DNA of 64,000 nt from Neobacillus bataviensis (GCF_019969725.1 NZ_JAHXYW010000007.1:186001-250000), one strand, 5' to 3'; positions 17,410 to 27,302 are shown, counted from the first letter of the stretch. Numbers and translations: made by a program. Notes: generated from the letters alone by a model not told the origin.

Positions 17410-17447
17410 AAAAAAGAAGCCTTTAGATAAATCTAAAAGCTTCTTTT
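17410..17447 (-). terminator. Terminator of the deoC-xapX-cdd operon
   Basis: AAAAGAAGCCTTTAGAT pairs with ATCTAAAAGCTTCTTTT with one mismatch, seven bases beyond the cdd stop, giving a U-rich exit on the minus strand. Confidence 0.8.
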
Positions 17448-17453
17448 GAGAGA

Positions 17454-18048
<595 letters not shown>

Positions 18049-18071
18049 ATTTGATACCCTCTCATTAATTA

Positions 18072-18746
18072 TTAGTAATTACTATAAGAAAGTTCACCTT
18101 TAGCGATTGATACTCCAGAACTTGCGCCAATACGAGTAGCTCCTGCTTCCACCATTGCCAGTGCATCTTCACGGCTGCGAACTCCGCCGGAAGCTTTTAC
18201 ACCAATTTCAGGACCTACTGTTTCACGCATTAAGCGAATATCCTCAACCGTTGCGCCTCCTGTTGAAAAACCAGTGGATGTTTTAACAAAGTCTGCACCT
18301 GCTTTAACGGATATTTCACATGCTCTTATTTTTTCCTCATTCGTTAATAAACATGTCTCAATAATAACTTTAACTAAAGCTTTTCCATTAGCTGCTTCTA
18401 CAACTGCTCGAATATCTTTTTCCACTAAATCATCTTGTTTATCTTTAAGAGCTGCAATATTTATGACCATATCAATTTCATCTGCGCCGTTTTCAATGGC
18501 ATTTATGGTTTCAAATGCTTTTGTCTCAGGTGTTGAAGCGCCAAGCGGGAAACCGATGACGGTACATACCTTCACTTCAGGTTTATCTGCAAGAATTTTA
18601 GCTGCAGTACTTACCCAAGTAGGATTGACACAGACTGAAGCAAAAGAATACTCTTTAGCTTCTTCTGCTAATATTTTGATTTCTTCTTTCGTAGCGTCTG
18701 CTTTTAATAATGTATGATCAATCATTTTTACAATATTTTGAGTCAT
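18072..18746 (-). CDS. deoC: Deoxyribose-phosphate aldolase
   Basis: A 224-residue TIM-barrel aldolase cleaving 2-deoxyribose 5-phosphate to acetaldehyde and glyceraldehyde 3-phosphate. The Schiff-base Lys155 is in [14 protein letters not shown]; Asp92 in EIDMVIN and the later ASGGVR lysine region complete the active site. It is first gene of the deoC-xapX-cdd operon. Its promoter carries the palindromic elements described separately, also found in front of deoR. Confidence 0.95.
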   Translation of the reverse strand: MTQNIVKMIDHTLLKADATKEEIKILAEEAKEYSFASVCVNPTWVSTAAKILADKPEVKVCTVIGFPLGASTPETKAFETINAIENGADEIDMVINIAALKDKQDDLVEKDIRAVVEAANGKALVKVIIETCLLTNEEKIRACEISVKAGADFVKTSTGFSTGGATVEDIRLMRETVGPEIGVKASGGVRSREDALAMVEAGATRIGASSGVSIAKGELSYSNY

Positions 18747-18815
18747 AACTGGAATTCCTCCCCGATTTTTAAAACATTTTTATTTAAAATTTTAAAGGTT
18801 AATTATCACACTGTT

Positions 18816-18864
18816 ACTATAGCAAAGACATTGAACATTTGTAAACACTTTTATGAACAAATGT
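18816..18864 (-). promoter_or_regulatory. deoC promoter with candidate DeoR operator
   Basis: On the minus strand, TTTACA (18840-18845), an 18-bp spacer and TATAGT (18816-18821) form a SigA promoter. An inverted repeat ACATTTGT (18835-18842) with ACAAATGT (18857-18864) overlaps and precedes the -35 box. The same ACATTTGT core forms a perfect palindrome upstream of deoR, supporting a shared DeoR site. Confidence 0.65.
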
Positions 18865-18897
18865 AAATTTCGTTTATCATTTATTCACATAAAAGAC

Positions 18898-18925
18898 AAA
18901 AAACAGCTCCAAGGCTGTTTTTTTT
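18898..18925. terminator. Terminator of deoR
   Basis: AAACAGC and GCTGTTT form a short GC-containing stem flanked by A and T runs, seven bases past the deoR stop codon on the minus strand. Confidence 0.7.
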
Positions 18926-18931
18926 AAGCTA

Positions 18932-19876
18932 TTATTCCTTTTTATCAAGTAAAAATTGGGCAGTAAATTGATCAGTTACGAGGACATTTGCATAACCGCC
19001 TTTTAAAGCACCGTATATACCATCAATTTTGTTTGGGCCACCAGCGACAAGAATAGAATGCTCTTTCGCCCTTAGATCATTCAAATTGACTCCTAAGGTT
19101 CTTTGATTCAAGCTTTCGTTGCAGATTCTCCCATCTTTATCGAAGAAACGCGAGCAAATATCCCCGACAGCAGTTCCATACAATGATTCCAAATCACTTT
19201 CGGTAAAATACCCCAACTGAAATAGTAAAGAATCTGTTTTTATTGATCCAATGGTAAACAAGGCAATGTTCGCCTGCCTGCCAAGTTCAAGGATTTTACG
19301 AATATGCCGATCTGCCTCCATCGCCTGCTTTACCACCACATGATCCACAATAGCTGGAAGTGGAAGGTTGTGTGGGGTCGTATTATAGGCTTTACCAAAA
19401 AGATATAAAATTTCTGAGGCATACGTATTCGTTTCGGCATGGCTGACTCCACCCTTTAGCTGGATGACTTTTACATCTTTAACAAATTTCTGTTTCAACT
19501 CTATTGCGATATGGTAAAGGGTTGTTCCCCAGGTCACACCGATAATGTCATTATCCTTCACAATTTCATCAAGAAATTGGGCTGCTTTTTCGCCAAGATA
19601 GTTTTTGATGATGTGGTTTTCAAATTGCGGAATCGATGCGACAATGGCTTTTTTTAAATTGAATTTTTTTTCTAATTGCTCTGACAAATTTTCAACATTT
19701 TCTGTAGGGTCCATGATGCTGATCTTAACGATACCATCACTTTTTGCTTGCTGTAATAACCTGGATACTGTCGGGCGGGAGACACCTAAAACTTTTGCTA
19801 TCTCGTTTTGATTATAATCCAGTAAATAATATAACTTGGCTGCTTCAATCACCTTACTTAATTTTTCTCGATCCAT
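18932..19876 (-). CDS. deoR: Deoxyribonucleoside regulator, SorC family
   Basis: A 314-residue regulator. An N-terminal helix-turn-helix (about 18-45, QNEIAKVLGVSRPTVSRLLQQA) is followed by the SorC sugar-binding domain with the GVTWGTTLYHIA and LVAGGPNKIDG segments. B. subtilis DeoR, of nearly the same length, represses dra-nupC-pdp and is relieved by deoxyribose 5-phosphate; the adjacent deoC operon fits this. The ATG at 19876 is chosen because AGGTGG precedes it properly, while the frame's upstream GTG overlaps that site. Confidence 0.88.
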   Translation of the reverse strand: MDREKLSKVIEAAKLYYLLDYNQNEIAKVLGVSRPTVSRLLQQAKSDGIVKISIMDPTENVENLSEQLEKKFNLKKAIVASIPQFENHIIKNYLGEKAAQFLDEIVKDNDIIGVTWGTTLYHIAIELKQKFVKDVKVIQLKGGVSHAETNTYASEILYLFGKAYNTTPHNLPLPAIVDHVVVKQAMEADRHIRKILELGRQANIALFTIGSIKTDSLLFQLGYFTESDLESLYGTAVGDICSRFFDKDGRICNESLNQRTLGVNLNDLRAKEHSILVAGGPNKIDGIYGALKGGYANVLVTDQFTAQFLLDKKE

Positions 19877-19937
19877 AGGTCCCACCTAAAAAGATATTTT
19901 CTTTATTGTATCAAAAAAAGGAGTATAGTCATAACAG

Positions 19938-19953
19938 TTTTACATTTGTAAAA
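19938..19953. promoter_or_regulatory. Palindrome upstream of deoR (candidate autoregulatory site)
   Basis: TTTTACA (19938-19944) and TGTAAAA (19947-19953) form a perfect 7-2-7 palindrome 62 bp upstream of deoR. It contains the ACATTTGT core found in the deoC promoter. Confidence 0.55.
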
Positions 19954-20075
19954 ATCAATATGAACATATTCTAATTATTAACGGCTTAGGAGTTGAATTA
20001 AATAGTGAATTTTCAAATTGATATAAGGGGAAAATTTATTAACCAACTGTTTTCCTTTGGATAAGGAGTGATACA

Positions 20076-22250
20076 TTGAAAAAATTTGGCTTATACATTT
20101 ACCAAAAGCGAAAATTGATTTTAGGATTATGGATAGCAATCATTATCTTTTTTGGATTTTTCGCATTACAATTGCCTTCAGTTTTAAGTGGAAACGGCTT
20201 TGAATTTAAAGGGGATTACAGTGAAACAAGGAGGATATTAGAGCAGGACTTTGGTCAGCCCAAATCGTCGATTATCTTGGTTTTTGAAAAAGAAAAACAA
20301 ATAAGTGAAGAGAAATTTCATGACTTTATTCAAAATACATTTGATAAATTGAGAAATTTTGATGGCCAGCACAAAGTGACAACTCCTTTTGAGCGTGATG
20401 GAATGCTAAAGGGGAACTATGCCTATGGGCTGCTCACTTTTAACAAAAAAGCCGAAAGCCTTGGTAATGAAATTGATGAATTAAAAAAGTTCCTAAATAA
20501 TAAAAACGGATTAAAGGTTACCATAACCGGAGAACCAATAATCGTCCAAGATTTAAATACCGCAAGTCAGGAAGATCTCGCAAAAGCTGAAATGATTGGC
20601 CTGCCAATTGCCCTCATTGTCCTTATCCTAGCTTTTGGCGGTCTTGTGGCTGCCTCTCTTCCACTTGTTATTGGAGTGGTTTCCATCTTAACAACTATGG
20701 GAGCTGTTTATTTTTTTAGCTATGGTGCTGATTTAACTATTTTTATTTTAAATATTGTCCCGATGATTGGTCTGGCTTTAAGCATTGATTTTGCGTTGTT
20801 ATTAATAAACCGCTTTAAAGAGGAAATCGATACGAAACCAATTCAAGAAGCAATTGAGATAACAGTGGAAACCGCCGGCCGTTCAATTATCTTTTCAGGA
20901 CTTTGTGTGTTTATTGGTTTATCTGGGCTTTGGTTTATCAAGATTGATATTTTTCAAAATGTTGCCTTGGGCGGAATGACAGTTGTATTTTTATCTGCTC
21001 TGTGCGCTTTAACCTTTCTCCCTGCCATTTTGTCTATATTAGGAAAAAAGGTAAATAAATTAAGTTTACTGCCTGTTACAGATAAACAAACTAGTTTATG
21101 GTATAAGTTCGCTAAATTTGTGATGCGGCGTCCTGTTCTCATGTCGATTACGGCACTTGCAATTCTTCTGTCCGGCCTTATTCCAGTTAAGCAGATGGTC
21201 TTAACCATCCCTGGGACAGATTCATTGCCGGCAAAATATCCTTCAAGAGTAGCATTAGAAACCTTCAAGCATCAATTTATCGCTAAGGAGAAACGAGACG
21301 AGAAAAAAGTAACCATCGTCTTAACCACGAATGGAAAAATCTTTGAAAAGAACAATTTTAATAAAATTGGTCAGGTAATAAATCGAATTGAGGAAGATCC
21401 TCTCGTCAATACTGTTAATTCCCCATTTTCAGTAACAGGAATAAACGACTCAGACCAGCTCCTTCAGTTTTTAACCAATGGGGACAAATCTAAGGTTGCA
21501 CCGATAATAGACTATTTTATAAAAGATAATAAAATGCTTTTTGAGGTTTATTTAAAAACTAGTGAGCATTCTTCAAAAGCTCGAGCTTGGGTTGAAAAAT
21601 GGTCAACAAAAGATTTAGGCTTGAAAGCTTTTTTTGGCGGCTCGATAAAATTTGAACAAGAAATCTTTACGGAAATTTATAAAAAAGCACCTTATGGATT
21701 ACTTTTAATTGTTATTTCCACACTTGTGATTTTGATGGCGGCATTTCGATCAATTCTTATTCCAATAAAAGCAATCTTAATGAATATATTAAGCCTTGGC
21801 TGCACGTTTGGCATTGTCGTTTGGATATTTCAACAAGGCCATTTGGGTATGACACCTGCAAATATTGCCTTAATTTTACCAGTATTTGTTTTTACTCTTG
21901 TCTTTGGGCTTTCAATGGATTATGAGGTCTTTCTTATCTCGAGAATTCAAGAGTTTTATCTAGAAACAGGTAATAACAGCGAGGCGACAATCTATGGCTT
22001 AACCTATACAAGCAAGATTATTACGTCAGCGGCTGCTATCATGATTGTTGTAACAGGGGCCTTCGCTTTTACAGGAGTTATGCCAATAAAGCAATTGGGT
22101 GTTGGCATTGCTACAGCCATTTTTATTGATGCGACCCTTGTCAGGATGGTTCTTGTCCCTGCCTTAATGAAGCTTCTTGGTGACTGGAACTGGTGGTTCT
22201 TTGGAATCAAAAACAAAAATCAATTGGAGAAACGAAAAAAGCCAGCCTGA
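20076..22250 (+). CDS. MMPL/RND-superfamily transporter (YdfJ/YdgH-like)
   Basis: A 724-residue membrane protein with the twofold RND layout: one helix, an extracytoplasmic loop, five helices, then the same again. The first half has the GLALSIDFALLLINRFKEE segment and the second half FGLSMDYEVFLISRIQEFY, both typical of MMPL proteins that move lipids or drugs using the proton gradient. The TTG start follows AAGGAG by seven bases. No regulator sits beside it, so the substrate is open. Confidence 0.88.
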   Translation: MKKFGLYIYQKRKLILGLWIAIIIFFGFFALQLPSVLSGNGFEFKGDYSETRRILEQDFGQPKSSIILVFEKEKQISEEKFHDFIQNTFDKLRNFDGQHKVTTPFERDGMLKGNYAYGLLTFNKKAESLGNEIDELKKFLNNKNGLKVTITGEPIIVQDLNTASQEDLAKAEMIGLPIALIVLILAFGGLVAASLPLVIGVVSILTTMGAVYFFSYGADLTIFILNIVPMIGLALSIDFALLLINRFKEEIDTKPIQEAIEITVETAGRSIIFSGLCVFIGLSGLWFIKIDIFQNVALGGMTVVFLSALCALTFLPAILSILGKKVNKLSLLPVTDKQTSLWYKFAKFVMRRPVLMSITALAILLSGLIPVKQMVLTIPGTDSLPAKYPSRVALETFKHQFIAKEKRDEKKVTIVLTTNGKIFEKNNFNKIGQVINRIEEDPLVNTVNSPFSVTGINDSDQLLQFLTNGDKSKVAPIIDYFIKDNKMLFEVYLKTSEHSSKARAWVEKWSTKDLGLKAFFGGSIKFEQEIFTEIYKKAPYGLLLIVISTLVILMAAFRSILIPIKAILMNILSLGCTFGIVVWIFQQGHLGMTPANIALILPVFVFTLVFGLSMDYEVFLISRIQEFYLETGNNSEATIYGLTYTSKIITSAAAIMIVVTGAFAFTGVMPIKQLGVGIATAIFIDATLVRMVLVPALMKLLGDWNWWFFGIKNKNQLEKRKKPA

Positions 22251-22269
22251 CTTTTCAAGGCTGGCTTTT
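22237..22269. terminator. Terminator of the MMPL gene
   Basis: A 12-bp stem AAAAGCCAGCCT (22237-22248) with AGGCTGGCTTTT (22258-22269) overlaps the MMPL stop codon and serves both converging genes. Confidence 0.88.
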
Positions 22270-22290
22270 CCCCTTTATCAAGGACTTCTT

Positions 22291-22611
22291 TTAAGACATA
22301 AATGAAAGGATTACTTTTTGTGGTAAATCTGTCTCACTTTCAGTTTTTCTTTTTAAACGCTCACATGATGGCATTTCATACGAAAAATCCTCAACTTTTG
22401 CTGGAATGAGTCCCCTTTCCTGTAATTGTTCAAATACTAGTTGCATTGCCTCCTCTGTGGTAATCATTTTTTCTGAATCCTCCATTTGTAAGCAATCTAC
22501 ACATGTTTCGATAATATTTTCATCAATTTGTTCTTGAGTAAACACTAATTTAGCACCTGTGATATTTTCGACTTCCTGATTTTCTAATTCAATAATGGTT
22601 GTAATGTTCAT
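22291..22611 (-). CDS. Hypothetical protein, 106 residues
   Basis: An acidic soluble protein with no family I recognise. It has a C-x-x-C pair (CVDCLQMEDSEK, about residues 37-40) and a third cysteine in MPSCERLKRK. A good ribosome binding site GGAGGTAAGG precedes the ATG, and codon use looks like the neighbours, so translation is likely. It converges with the MMPL gene and stands alone. A small metal-binding or regulatory role is possible but not supported by more than the cysteines. Confidence 0.6.
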   Translation of the reverse strand: MNITTIIELENQEVENITGAKLVFTQEQIDENIIETCVDCLQMEDSEKMITTEEAMQLVFEQLQERGLIPAKVEDFSYEMPSCERLKRKTESETDLPQKVILSFMS

Positions 22612-22808
22612 TTTTCCTTACCTCCACTTTTTTATGGCTTCATTATAAATCATTTTCACTTCCCTAATGTTTGAAATCTCTTTAATTCGTTTTTTATTCA
22701 AATGTTTTTGACAAATTTCTGTCCATTTTCATTACTCCCTTTAAAAGGTATTAACATCCGTTTTAGGCAAAATAATAACAGTAGAAAAATGATGGAGGAG
22801 GTACAATA

Positions 22809-23930
22809 ATGCTTGAAAAAAAGGTTCCTTTCCTATTAATCACGTTCATTCTTCTTTATTGTTATATTTACCCGTTAAGCACTTTTGCTGAAGAGGTTAA
22901 ACCAAATAATAGCGGAATAATCGATTTGCGAATCTTAGAAACAACCGATTTACATGCTTCATTGGTCAATTATGATTACTATCAAACAAAAGTAGATAAC
23001 AGGATTGGCCTTGTTAAAACGGCTACCCTTATTCAAGAAGCAAGAGGCGAGGTTAAAAATTCCTTATTGTTTGATGATGGGGACCATCTAAAAGGCAATC
23101 CACTTGGTGAGTATCTCGCCAGAATCAGGGGGATTAATAAAGGTAAAACGCATCCAGTCTACCGTGCCTTTAATTATTTAGATTATGACGCAGTTGCCAT
23201 TGGAAATCATGAATTTAATTACGGACTAAAGTTTTTAAACTCAGCGATAAAAGGGGCCAAAATGCCTGTTTTAAATGCGAATGTTTTTTCGGTAAAAAAC
23301 AACAAGCCATATTTTACACCATATACGATTTTAAAAAAGAATGTTGTCGACCAAAGTGGAAATAAGTACTCATTAAACGTAGGGGTTATCGCCTTCATGC
23401 CCACTCAGATAATGAAATGGGATAAAGCAAATTTAGAAGGAAAGGTCTATGCAAAACCGATTCTTGATGCGGCAAAGGAATTTATCCCGATTATTAAGGC
23501 CAAAGGAGCAGATATTATTATTGCCCTTGCTCACACAGGTATCAGCAGTGAGCCTTATAATCCTGATACAGAAAATGCTGTCTATTATTTAACACAATTA
23601 CCAGAAATAAATGCTATATTAGCCGGCCACTCACACAGTGTCTTCCCTGGCCCCGTATTTCAACACCTCCCAAACACAGATATTGAAAAGGGCATAATCA
23701 ATGGAAAACCCGTTGTAATGGCTGGAGCTTTCGGGAACCGTCTTGGTATTATTGATTTAAAAATCAAGAAGACAGCTGGGAAGTGGACGGTCTTACAAGG
23801 GACCTCCACCACTAGGGCTATTAGTAATGAGAATGGGCAACCGCTTGTTAAAAATGATAAAAATTTATATAGAATCATAAGACCAGAGCATCAAGAAACA
23901 GTAGATTTTATTAGAAAATTAGGGTTGTAG
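22809..23930 (+). CDS. Secreted calcineurin-type phosphoesterase, 5'-nucleotidase family, lacking the C-terminal domain
   Basis: A 373-residue exported protein. A signal peptide (about 1-27) is followed by the metallophosphatase domain of the 5'-nucleotidase/2',3'-cyclic phosphodiesterase family. Metal-binding blocks are visible: ILETTDLHASL, LFDDGDHLKGN, IGNHEFNYG, IALAHTGIS and LAGHSHSVFP. Relatives such as CpdB/YfkN and UshA continue with a C-terminal substrate-binding domain of about 250 residues. Here the protein stops after HQETVDFIRKLGL, where the linker normally begins, and no remnant follows. It may be a genuine single-domain form or a truncated gene; all metal ligands I can identify are intact. 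Confidence 0.8.
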   Translation: MLEKKVPFLLITFILLYCYIYPLSTFAEEVKPNNSGIIDLRILETTDLHASLVNYDYYQTKVDNRIGLVKTATLIQEARGEVKNSLLFDDGDHLKGNPLGEYLARIRGINKGKTHPVYRAFNYLDYDAVAIGNHEFNYGLKFLNSAIKGAKMPVLNANVFSVKNNKPYFTPYTILKKNVVDQSGNKYSLNVGVIAFMPTQIMKWDKANLEGKVYAKPILDAAKEFIPIIKAKGADIIIALAHTGISSEPYNPDTENAVYYLTQLPEINAILAGHSHSVFPGPVFQHLPNTDIEKGIINGKPVVMAGAFGNRLGIIDLKIKKTAGKWTVLQGTSTTRAISNENGQPLVKNDKNLYRIIRPEHQETVDFIRKLGL

Positions 23931-23999
23931 CAGCCTTCCCAAAAAAGTTCTTACTTTACAACCAAGTTATATTTTTATAATATTAAGTAAATAATATAT

Positions 24000-24061
24000 A
24001 CGGTGTAATTTTGGTGGAGTCTGTCAAAGCAGGCTCCTTTTTGCATTTTTTTAAACACCGT
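24000..24061 (+). promoter_or_regulatory. Nested hairpins in the leader of the ArsB/NhaD transporter gene
   Basis: ACGGTGT (24000-24006) and ACACCGT (24055-24061) enclose a terminator-like hairpin GGAGTCTG (24016-24023) with CAGGCTCC (24030-24037) followed by five T. The inner hairpin could end the upstream gene. The enclosing pair, ending 22 bp before the transporter ATG, could be part of an attenuator. It does not match a riboswitch class that I recognise. Confidence 0.4.
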
Positions 24062-24083
24062 AATAAGGGGAATGAGGTAAAAC

Positions 24084-25364
24084 ATGTCAACACAAGCATA
24101 CATTGCACTGGGCGTATTTCTTATTACATATGCCTTTATCGTCACAGAAAAAATTCACCGAACCATTATTGCAATGGCCGGCGCCATCATGATGATCCTT
24201 CTAGGAATTGTCGGTCAGGAAAAGGCCCTTCATCATATTGATTTTAATACGCTCGGGTTACTAACTGGGATGATGATTATTGTCGCGATAACCTCTGAAA
24301 CGGGACTTTTTAAATACATAGCGATTTGGTCTGCAAAAAAAGTAAAGGGTGACCCGTTAAAAATCCTGCTTGTCCTAGGGGTCATTACAGCTTTAGGATC
24401 GGCCTTTTTAGATAACGTTACCACCGTTCTATTGATGGTACCTGTCACTTTCAGTATCACCAGACAATTGCGGGTAAACCCGATTCCTTTTTTGATCACC
24501 GAAATAATTGCTTCCAATATTGGCGGAACTTCGACCCTGATTGGTGACCCGCCGAATATTATGCTTGGAAGCGCTGTAAAAGAGCTGACATTTATGGCGT
24601 TTATCAACAATTTAACAGCTATTACATTTTTCATTTTATTTGTGAATATCGGAATTTTAGCATTCATTTACCGTAAGCAGCTTAAAACGTCTGCCGAATT
24701 AAAATCAAATCTAATGAATTTGGATGAAAAGGAAGAAATTACAGACAAAGCTCTTTTAATAAAGTCGTTAACTGCATTAGCATTAACCATTTTGGGATTC
24801 TTCTTGCATCAGCTTTTTCACATAGAATCAGCGACAGTAGCTTTAGCAGGAGCTTTTCTTTTACTTTTATTAACAGGGGAAAGTTACTTGGATAAAGCTT
24901 TTGACAAGGTAGAATGGACAACCATCTTTTTCTTTATCGGGCTTTTCGTTCTCGTATCCGGATTGATTGAGACAGGAGTGATCTCGTTATTAGCGGATTA
25001 TTCTGTTCATTTAACGGGAGGAGATGTTACCTCCACTTCTATTTTAATTCTTTGGGTGAGTGCAATAGCCTCTGCCTTTATTGATAATATCCCATTCGTC
25101 GCTACGATGATTCCAATGATTAAAGATATGGGGGACCTCGGAATTCAAAATTTAGAGCCGCTGTGGTGGAGCTTGTCCCTTGGAGCCTGTTTGGGCGGAA
25201 ACGGAACTTTAATAGGAGCCAGTGCTAATGTCATTGTGGCTGGTCTTGCGGCAAAAGAAGGATATAACATCACTTTTGGCAAATTTCTAATCATCGCTTT
25301 TCCATTAATGATTCTTTCTATCATAATCTGTACTGTTTATATTTACCTGCGATATTTAATATAG
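24084..25364 (+). CDS. ArsB/NhaD-superfamily ion transporter
   Basis: A 426-residue membrane protein with about eleven helices and internal twofold symmetry. The conserved re-entrant motifs are FLDNVTTVLLMVPV with SNIGGTSTLIGDPPNIML in the first half and FIDNIPFVATMIPM with LGGNGTLIGASANVIVAG in the second. These define the arsenite/Na+:H+ antiporter (IT) superfamily. The ion is not predictable; no ars genes are nearby. A small unknown gene follows 11 bp downstream in the same operon. Confidence 0.85.
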   Translation: MSTQAYIALGVFLITYAFIVTEKIHRTIIAMAGAIMMILLGIVGQEKALHHIDFNTLGLLTGMMIIVAITSETGLFKYIAIWSAKKVKGDPLKILLVLGVITALGSAFLDNVTTVLLMVPVTFSITRQLRVNPIPFLITEIIASNIGGTSTLIGDPPNIMLGSAVKELTFMAFINNLTAITFFILFVNIGILAFIYRKQLKTSAELKSNLMNLDEKEEITDKALLIKSLTALALTILGFFLHQLFHIESATVALAGAFLLLLLTGESYLDKAFDKVEWTTIFFFIGLFVLVSGLIETGVISLLADYSVHLTGGDVTSTSILILWVSAIASAFIDNIPFVATMIPMIKDMGDLGIQNLEPLWWSLSLGACLGGNGTLIGASANVIVAGLAAKEGYNITFGKFLIIAFPLMILSIIICTVYIYLRYLI

Positions 25365-25375
25365 GGGGAATTGGA

Positions 25376-25654
25376 ATGAAGACAGAGTATAAATATAACG
25401 AGCAATTACTTGAGATAACAGAAACGGTTAACGGCAATGATATTGAAATTTCCATTACTCTAATTGACAGTGAGTTAAAGAAAAATCTAAAAAAAGTTCG
25501 AGATTTTTTTGATGAAAATGACGTTATTTCAGATATCTACTTTTACATTCATCCAAATAATAAATATCAAATTATCGTAAGAAAAGACTTTTACAATGAA
25601 TTTATAATTCAATTATTCAGGCAGGGGTTATTGAAGGAAATTAAATGGGTATAA
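25376..25654 (+). CDS. Hypothetical protein, 92 residues
   Basis: A soluble acidic alpha/beta protein (start MKTEYKYNEQLLEITETV, end LFRQGLLKEIKWV) that I do not recognise. It is translationally close to the ion transporter (11 bp gap, AGGGGG ribosome binding site) and ends at a strong terminator, so it is likely a partner or regulator of the transporter by position only. Confidence 0.6.
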   Translation: MKTEYKYNEQLLEITETVNGNDIEISITLIDSELKKNLKKVRDFFDENDVISDIYFYIHPNNKYQIIVRKDFYNEFIIQLFRQGLLKEIKWV

Positions 25655-25655
25655 C

Positions 25656-25692
25656 AAAAAAGGATGTCCTAGTAAGATGGACATCCTTTTTT
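25656..25692. terminator. Bidirectional terminator before gntK
   Basis: AAAAAAGGATGTCC (25656-25669) pairs with GGACATCCTTTTTT (25679-25692), a 14-bp perfect stem between convergent genes. Confidence 0.92.
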
Positions 25693-25701
25693 GTTTGATT
25701 A

Positions 25702-27243
25702 TTACCCAATCCACTTTTTCTGGAAGGCAGAAATGCTTGCGTATTCTTCTTTTAACAGTCGTGATAGGCGAATATAGATTGGGATTAATTCTTGATAAAT
25801 TTCAACATTTTCTGGAACAGGTTCATGATGATTGGTTGCCCCGACCATTTCGGAAACCACATTTAATGAATCTACTTCACCCAAACTATATAAGCCTAAT
25901 ATGGCAGCACCCAGACATGAACTTTCAAAGCTTTCAGGAATACTTACTTCTTGATTAAATATATCCGCCATCATTTGACGCCATAGCTCTGACCGGGCAA
26001 ATCCGCCAGTGGCCTGAATTTTTTTCGGTTCCCCGATTAATTCCTCTAAGGCCAAGAGTACTGTATACAAGTTTAAAATAACCCCTTCTAATACAGCCCG
26101 AATTAAGTGCTCTTTTTTATGATGCAATCCTAATCCAAAAAAGGAGCCTCGTGCATTCGCGTCCCAAATTGGCGCCCTTTCTCCGGCAAAATAAGGATGA
26201 AATAAAAGTCCGTCCGAACCAGGTGTGATGCGTGAAGCAATCTCTGTTAACACTTCATAAGGGTCCTTCCCCAGACGCTTTGCGGTTTCCACTTCGGCGG
26301 ATCCAAGTTGATCCCGAACCCATCTAAAAAGCATGCCACCATTATTAACCGGTCCCCCAATAACCCAATGATTTTCGGTCAGTGCATAACAGAAAATCCT
26401 TCCTTTTGGATCGGTGACAGGTTTATTTGTCACAGCCCGTATGGCTCCACTCGTTCCAATGGTAACGGCTACAACTCCTGGATCAATTGCGTTTACACCT
26501 AAATTGGACAACACCCCGTCACTTGCACCGACAACAAAAGGAGTGTCCATCGGAAGCGTCATCTCTTCCGCAAAACTTTCATTTAAACCAGTTAGACTGA
26601 AGGTAGTGGAGACTGGCTTTGATAGCTTGTCGGGAGAAATCCCTGCAACTCTTAGTGCTTCTTCATCCCATTGCAAGGAAGCTAAATTAAACATCCCCGT
26701 TGCTGATGCAATGGAATAATCGATTACATACTCGTTAAAAAGTTTATAAAAAACATATTCTTTAATTGAAATAAATTTATATGTACGATTAAAAATGTCT
26801 CCCTGTTCATTCCTTAACCAAATTAATTTTGAAAGCGGGGACATTGGATGAATAGGGGTTCCGGTTCGAAGATAAATTTCATGTCCATTCATTTCGTTTA
26901 ATAATTTCTCCGCCCATTCAGCACTTCGGTTATCTGCCCATGTAATACAATTGGTAAGAGGTTTACCAGATTCATCCACTGCAATTACACTGTGCATCGC
27001 TGAACTAAATGATATACAAAGGATATCATTTGGTGCAGTCCCACTTTTTTTAATGACTGTCTTTATGGTATCAATAACAGCTTGAAAAATTTCTTCAGGG
27101 TCTTGTTCTGCAGTAGCTGGCGTCGGCGAAAATAAAGGGTATTCAATTCCATGAGTCGATATCACTTTCCCGGTTTTTGAAAACAGAACCGATTTTGTAC
27201 TAGTTGTACCGATATCAACGCCAATAACATATTTTTCATTCAT
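25702..27243 (-). CDS. gntK: Gluconokinase (FGGY family)
   Basis: A 513-residue carbohydrate kinase phosphorylating gluconate to 6-phosphogluconate. The FGGY phosphate loop (VIGVDIGTTSTKSVLFS) is at the N-terminus. The segments FSSAMHS, TGTPIHPMSPLSKLIWLR and VGASDGVLSNLG, and the C-terminal ATGGFARS, match B. subtilis GntK-type enzymes. GntP and an RpiR regulator are next to it. A second, related kinase lies in the nickel operon (31987-33459). A candidate cre lies between this gene and the regulator. Confidence 0.9.
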   Translation of the reverse strand: MNEKYVIGVDIGTTSTKSVLFSKTGKVISTHGIEYPLFSPTPATAEQDPEEIFQAVIDTIKTVIKKSGTAPNDILCISFSSAMHSVIAVDESGKPLTNCITWADNRSAEWAEKLLNEMNGHEIYLRTGTPIHPMSPLSKLIWLRNEQGDIFNRTYKFISIKEYVFYKLFNEYVIDYSIASATGMFNLASLQWDEEALRVAGISPDKLSKPVSTTFSLTGLNESFAEEMTLPMDTPFVVGASDGVLSNLGVNAIDPGVVAVTIGTSGAIRAVTNKPVTDPKGRIFCYALTENHWVIGGPVNNGGMLFRWVRDQLGSAEVETAKRLGKDPYEVLTEIASRITPGSDGLLFHPYFAGERAPIWDANARGSFFGLGLHHKKEHLIRAVLEGVILNLYTVLLALEELIGEPKKIQATGGFARSELWRQMMADIFNQEVSIPESFESSCLGAAILGLYSLGEVDSLNVVSEMVGATNHHEPVPENVEIYQELIPIYIRLSRLLKEEYASISAFQKKWIG

Positions 27244-27288
27244 AAATCCATACCTCCAAAAAGGAAACTAGTTAATATTTTTTACTTT

Positions 27289-27302
27289 TGTAATCGCTTG
27301 CG
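27289..27302. promoter_or_regulatory. Candidate cre (CcpA site) between gntK and the RpiR gene
   Basis: TGTAATCGCTTGCG deviates at two positions (12 and 14) from the 14-position consensus TGWAANCGNTNWCA. It lies in the 130-bp divergent promoter region, where carbon catabolite repression of gluconate genes is expected. Confidence 0.45.

Noticed and set aside
24011..24241. Small frame overlapping the start of the ArsB/NhaD gene
   Set aside because: It is out of frame with the transporter, starts within the hairpin leader and has no family resemblance.
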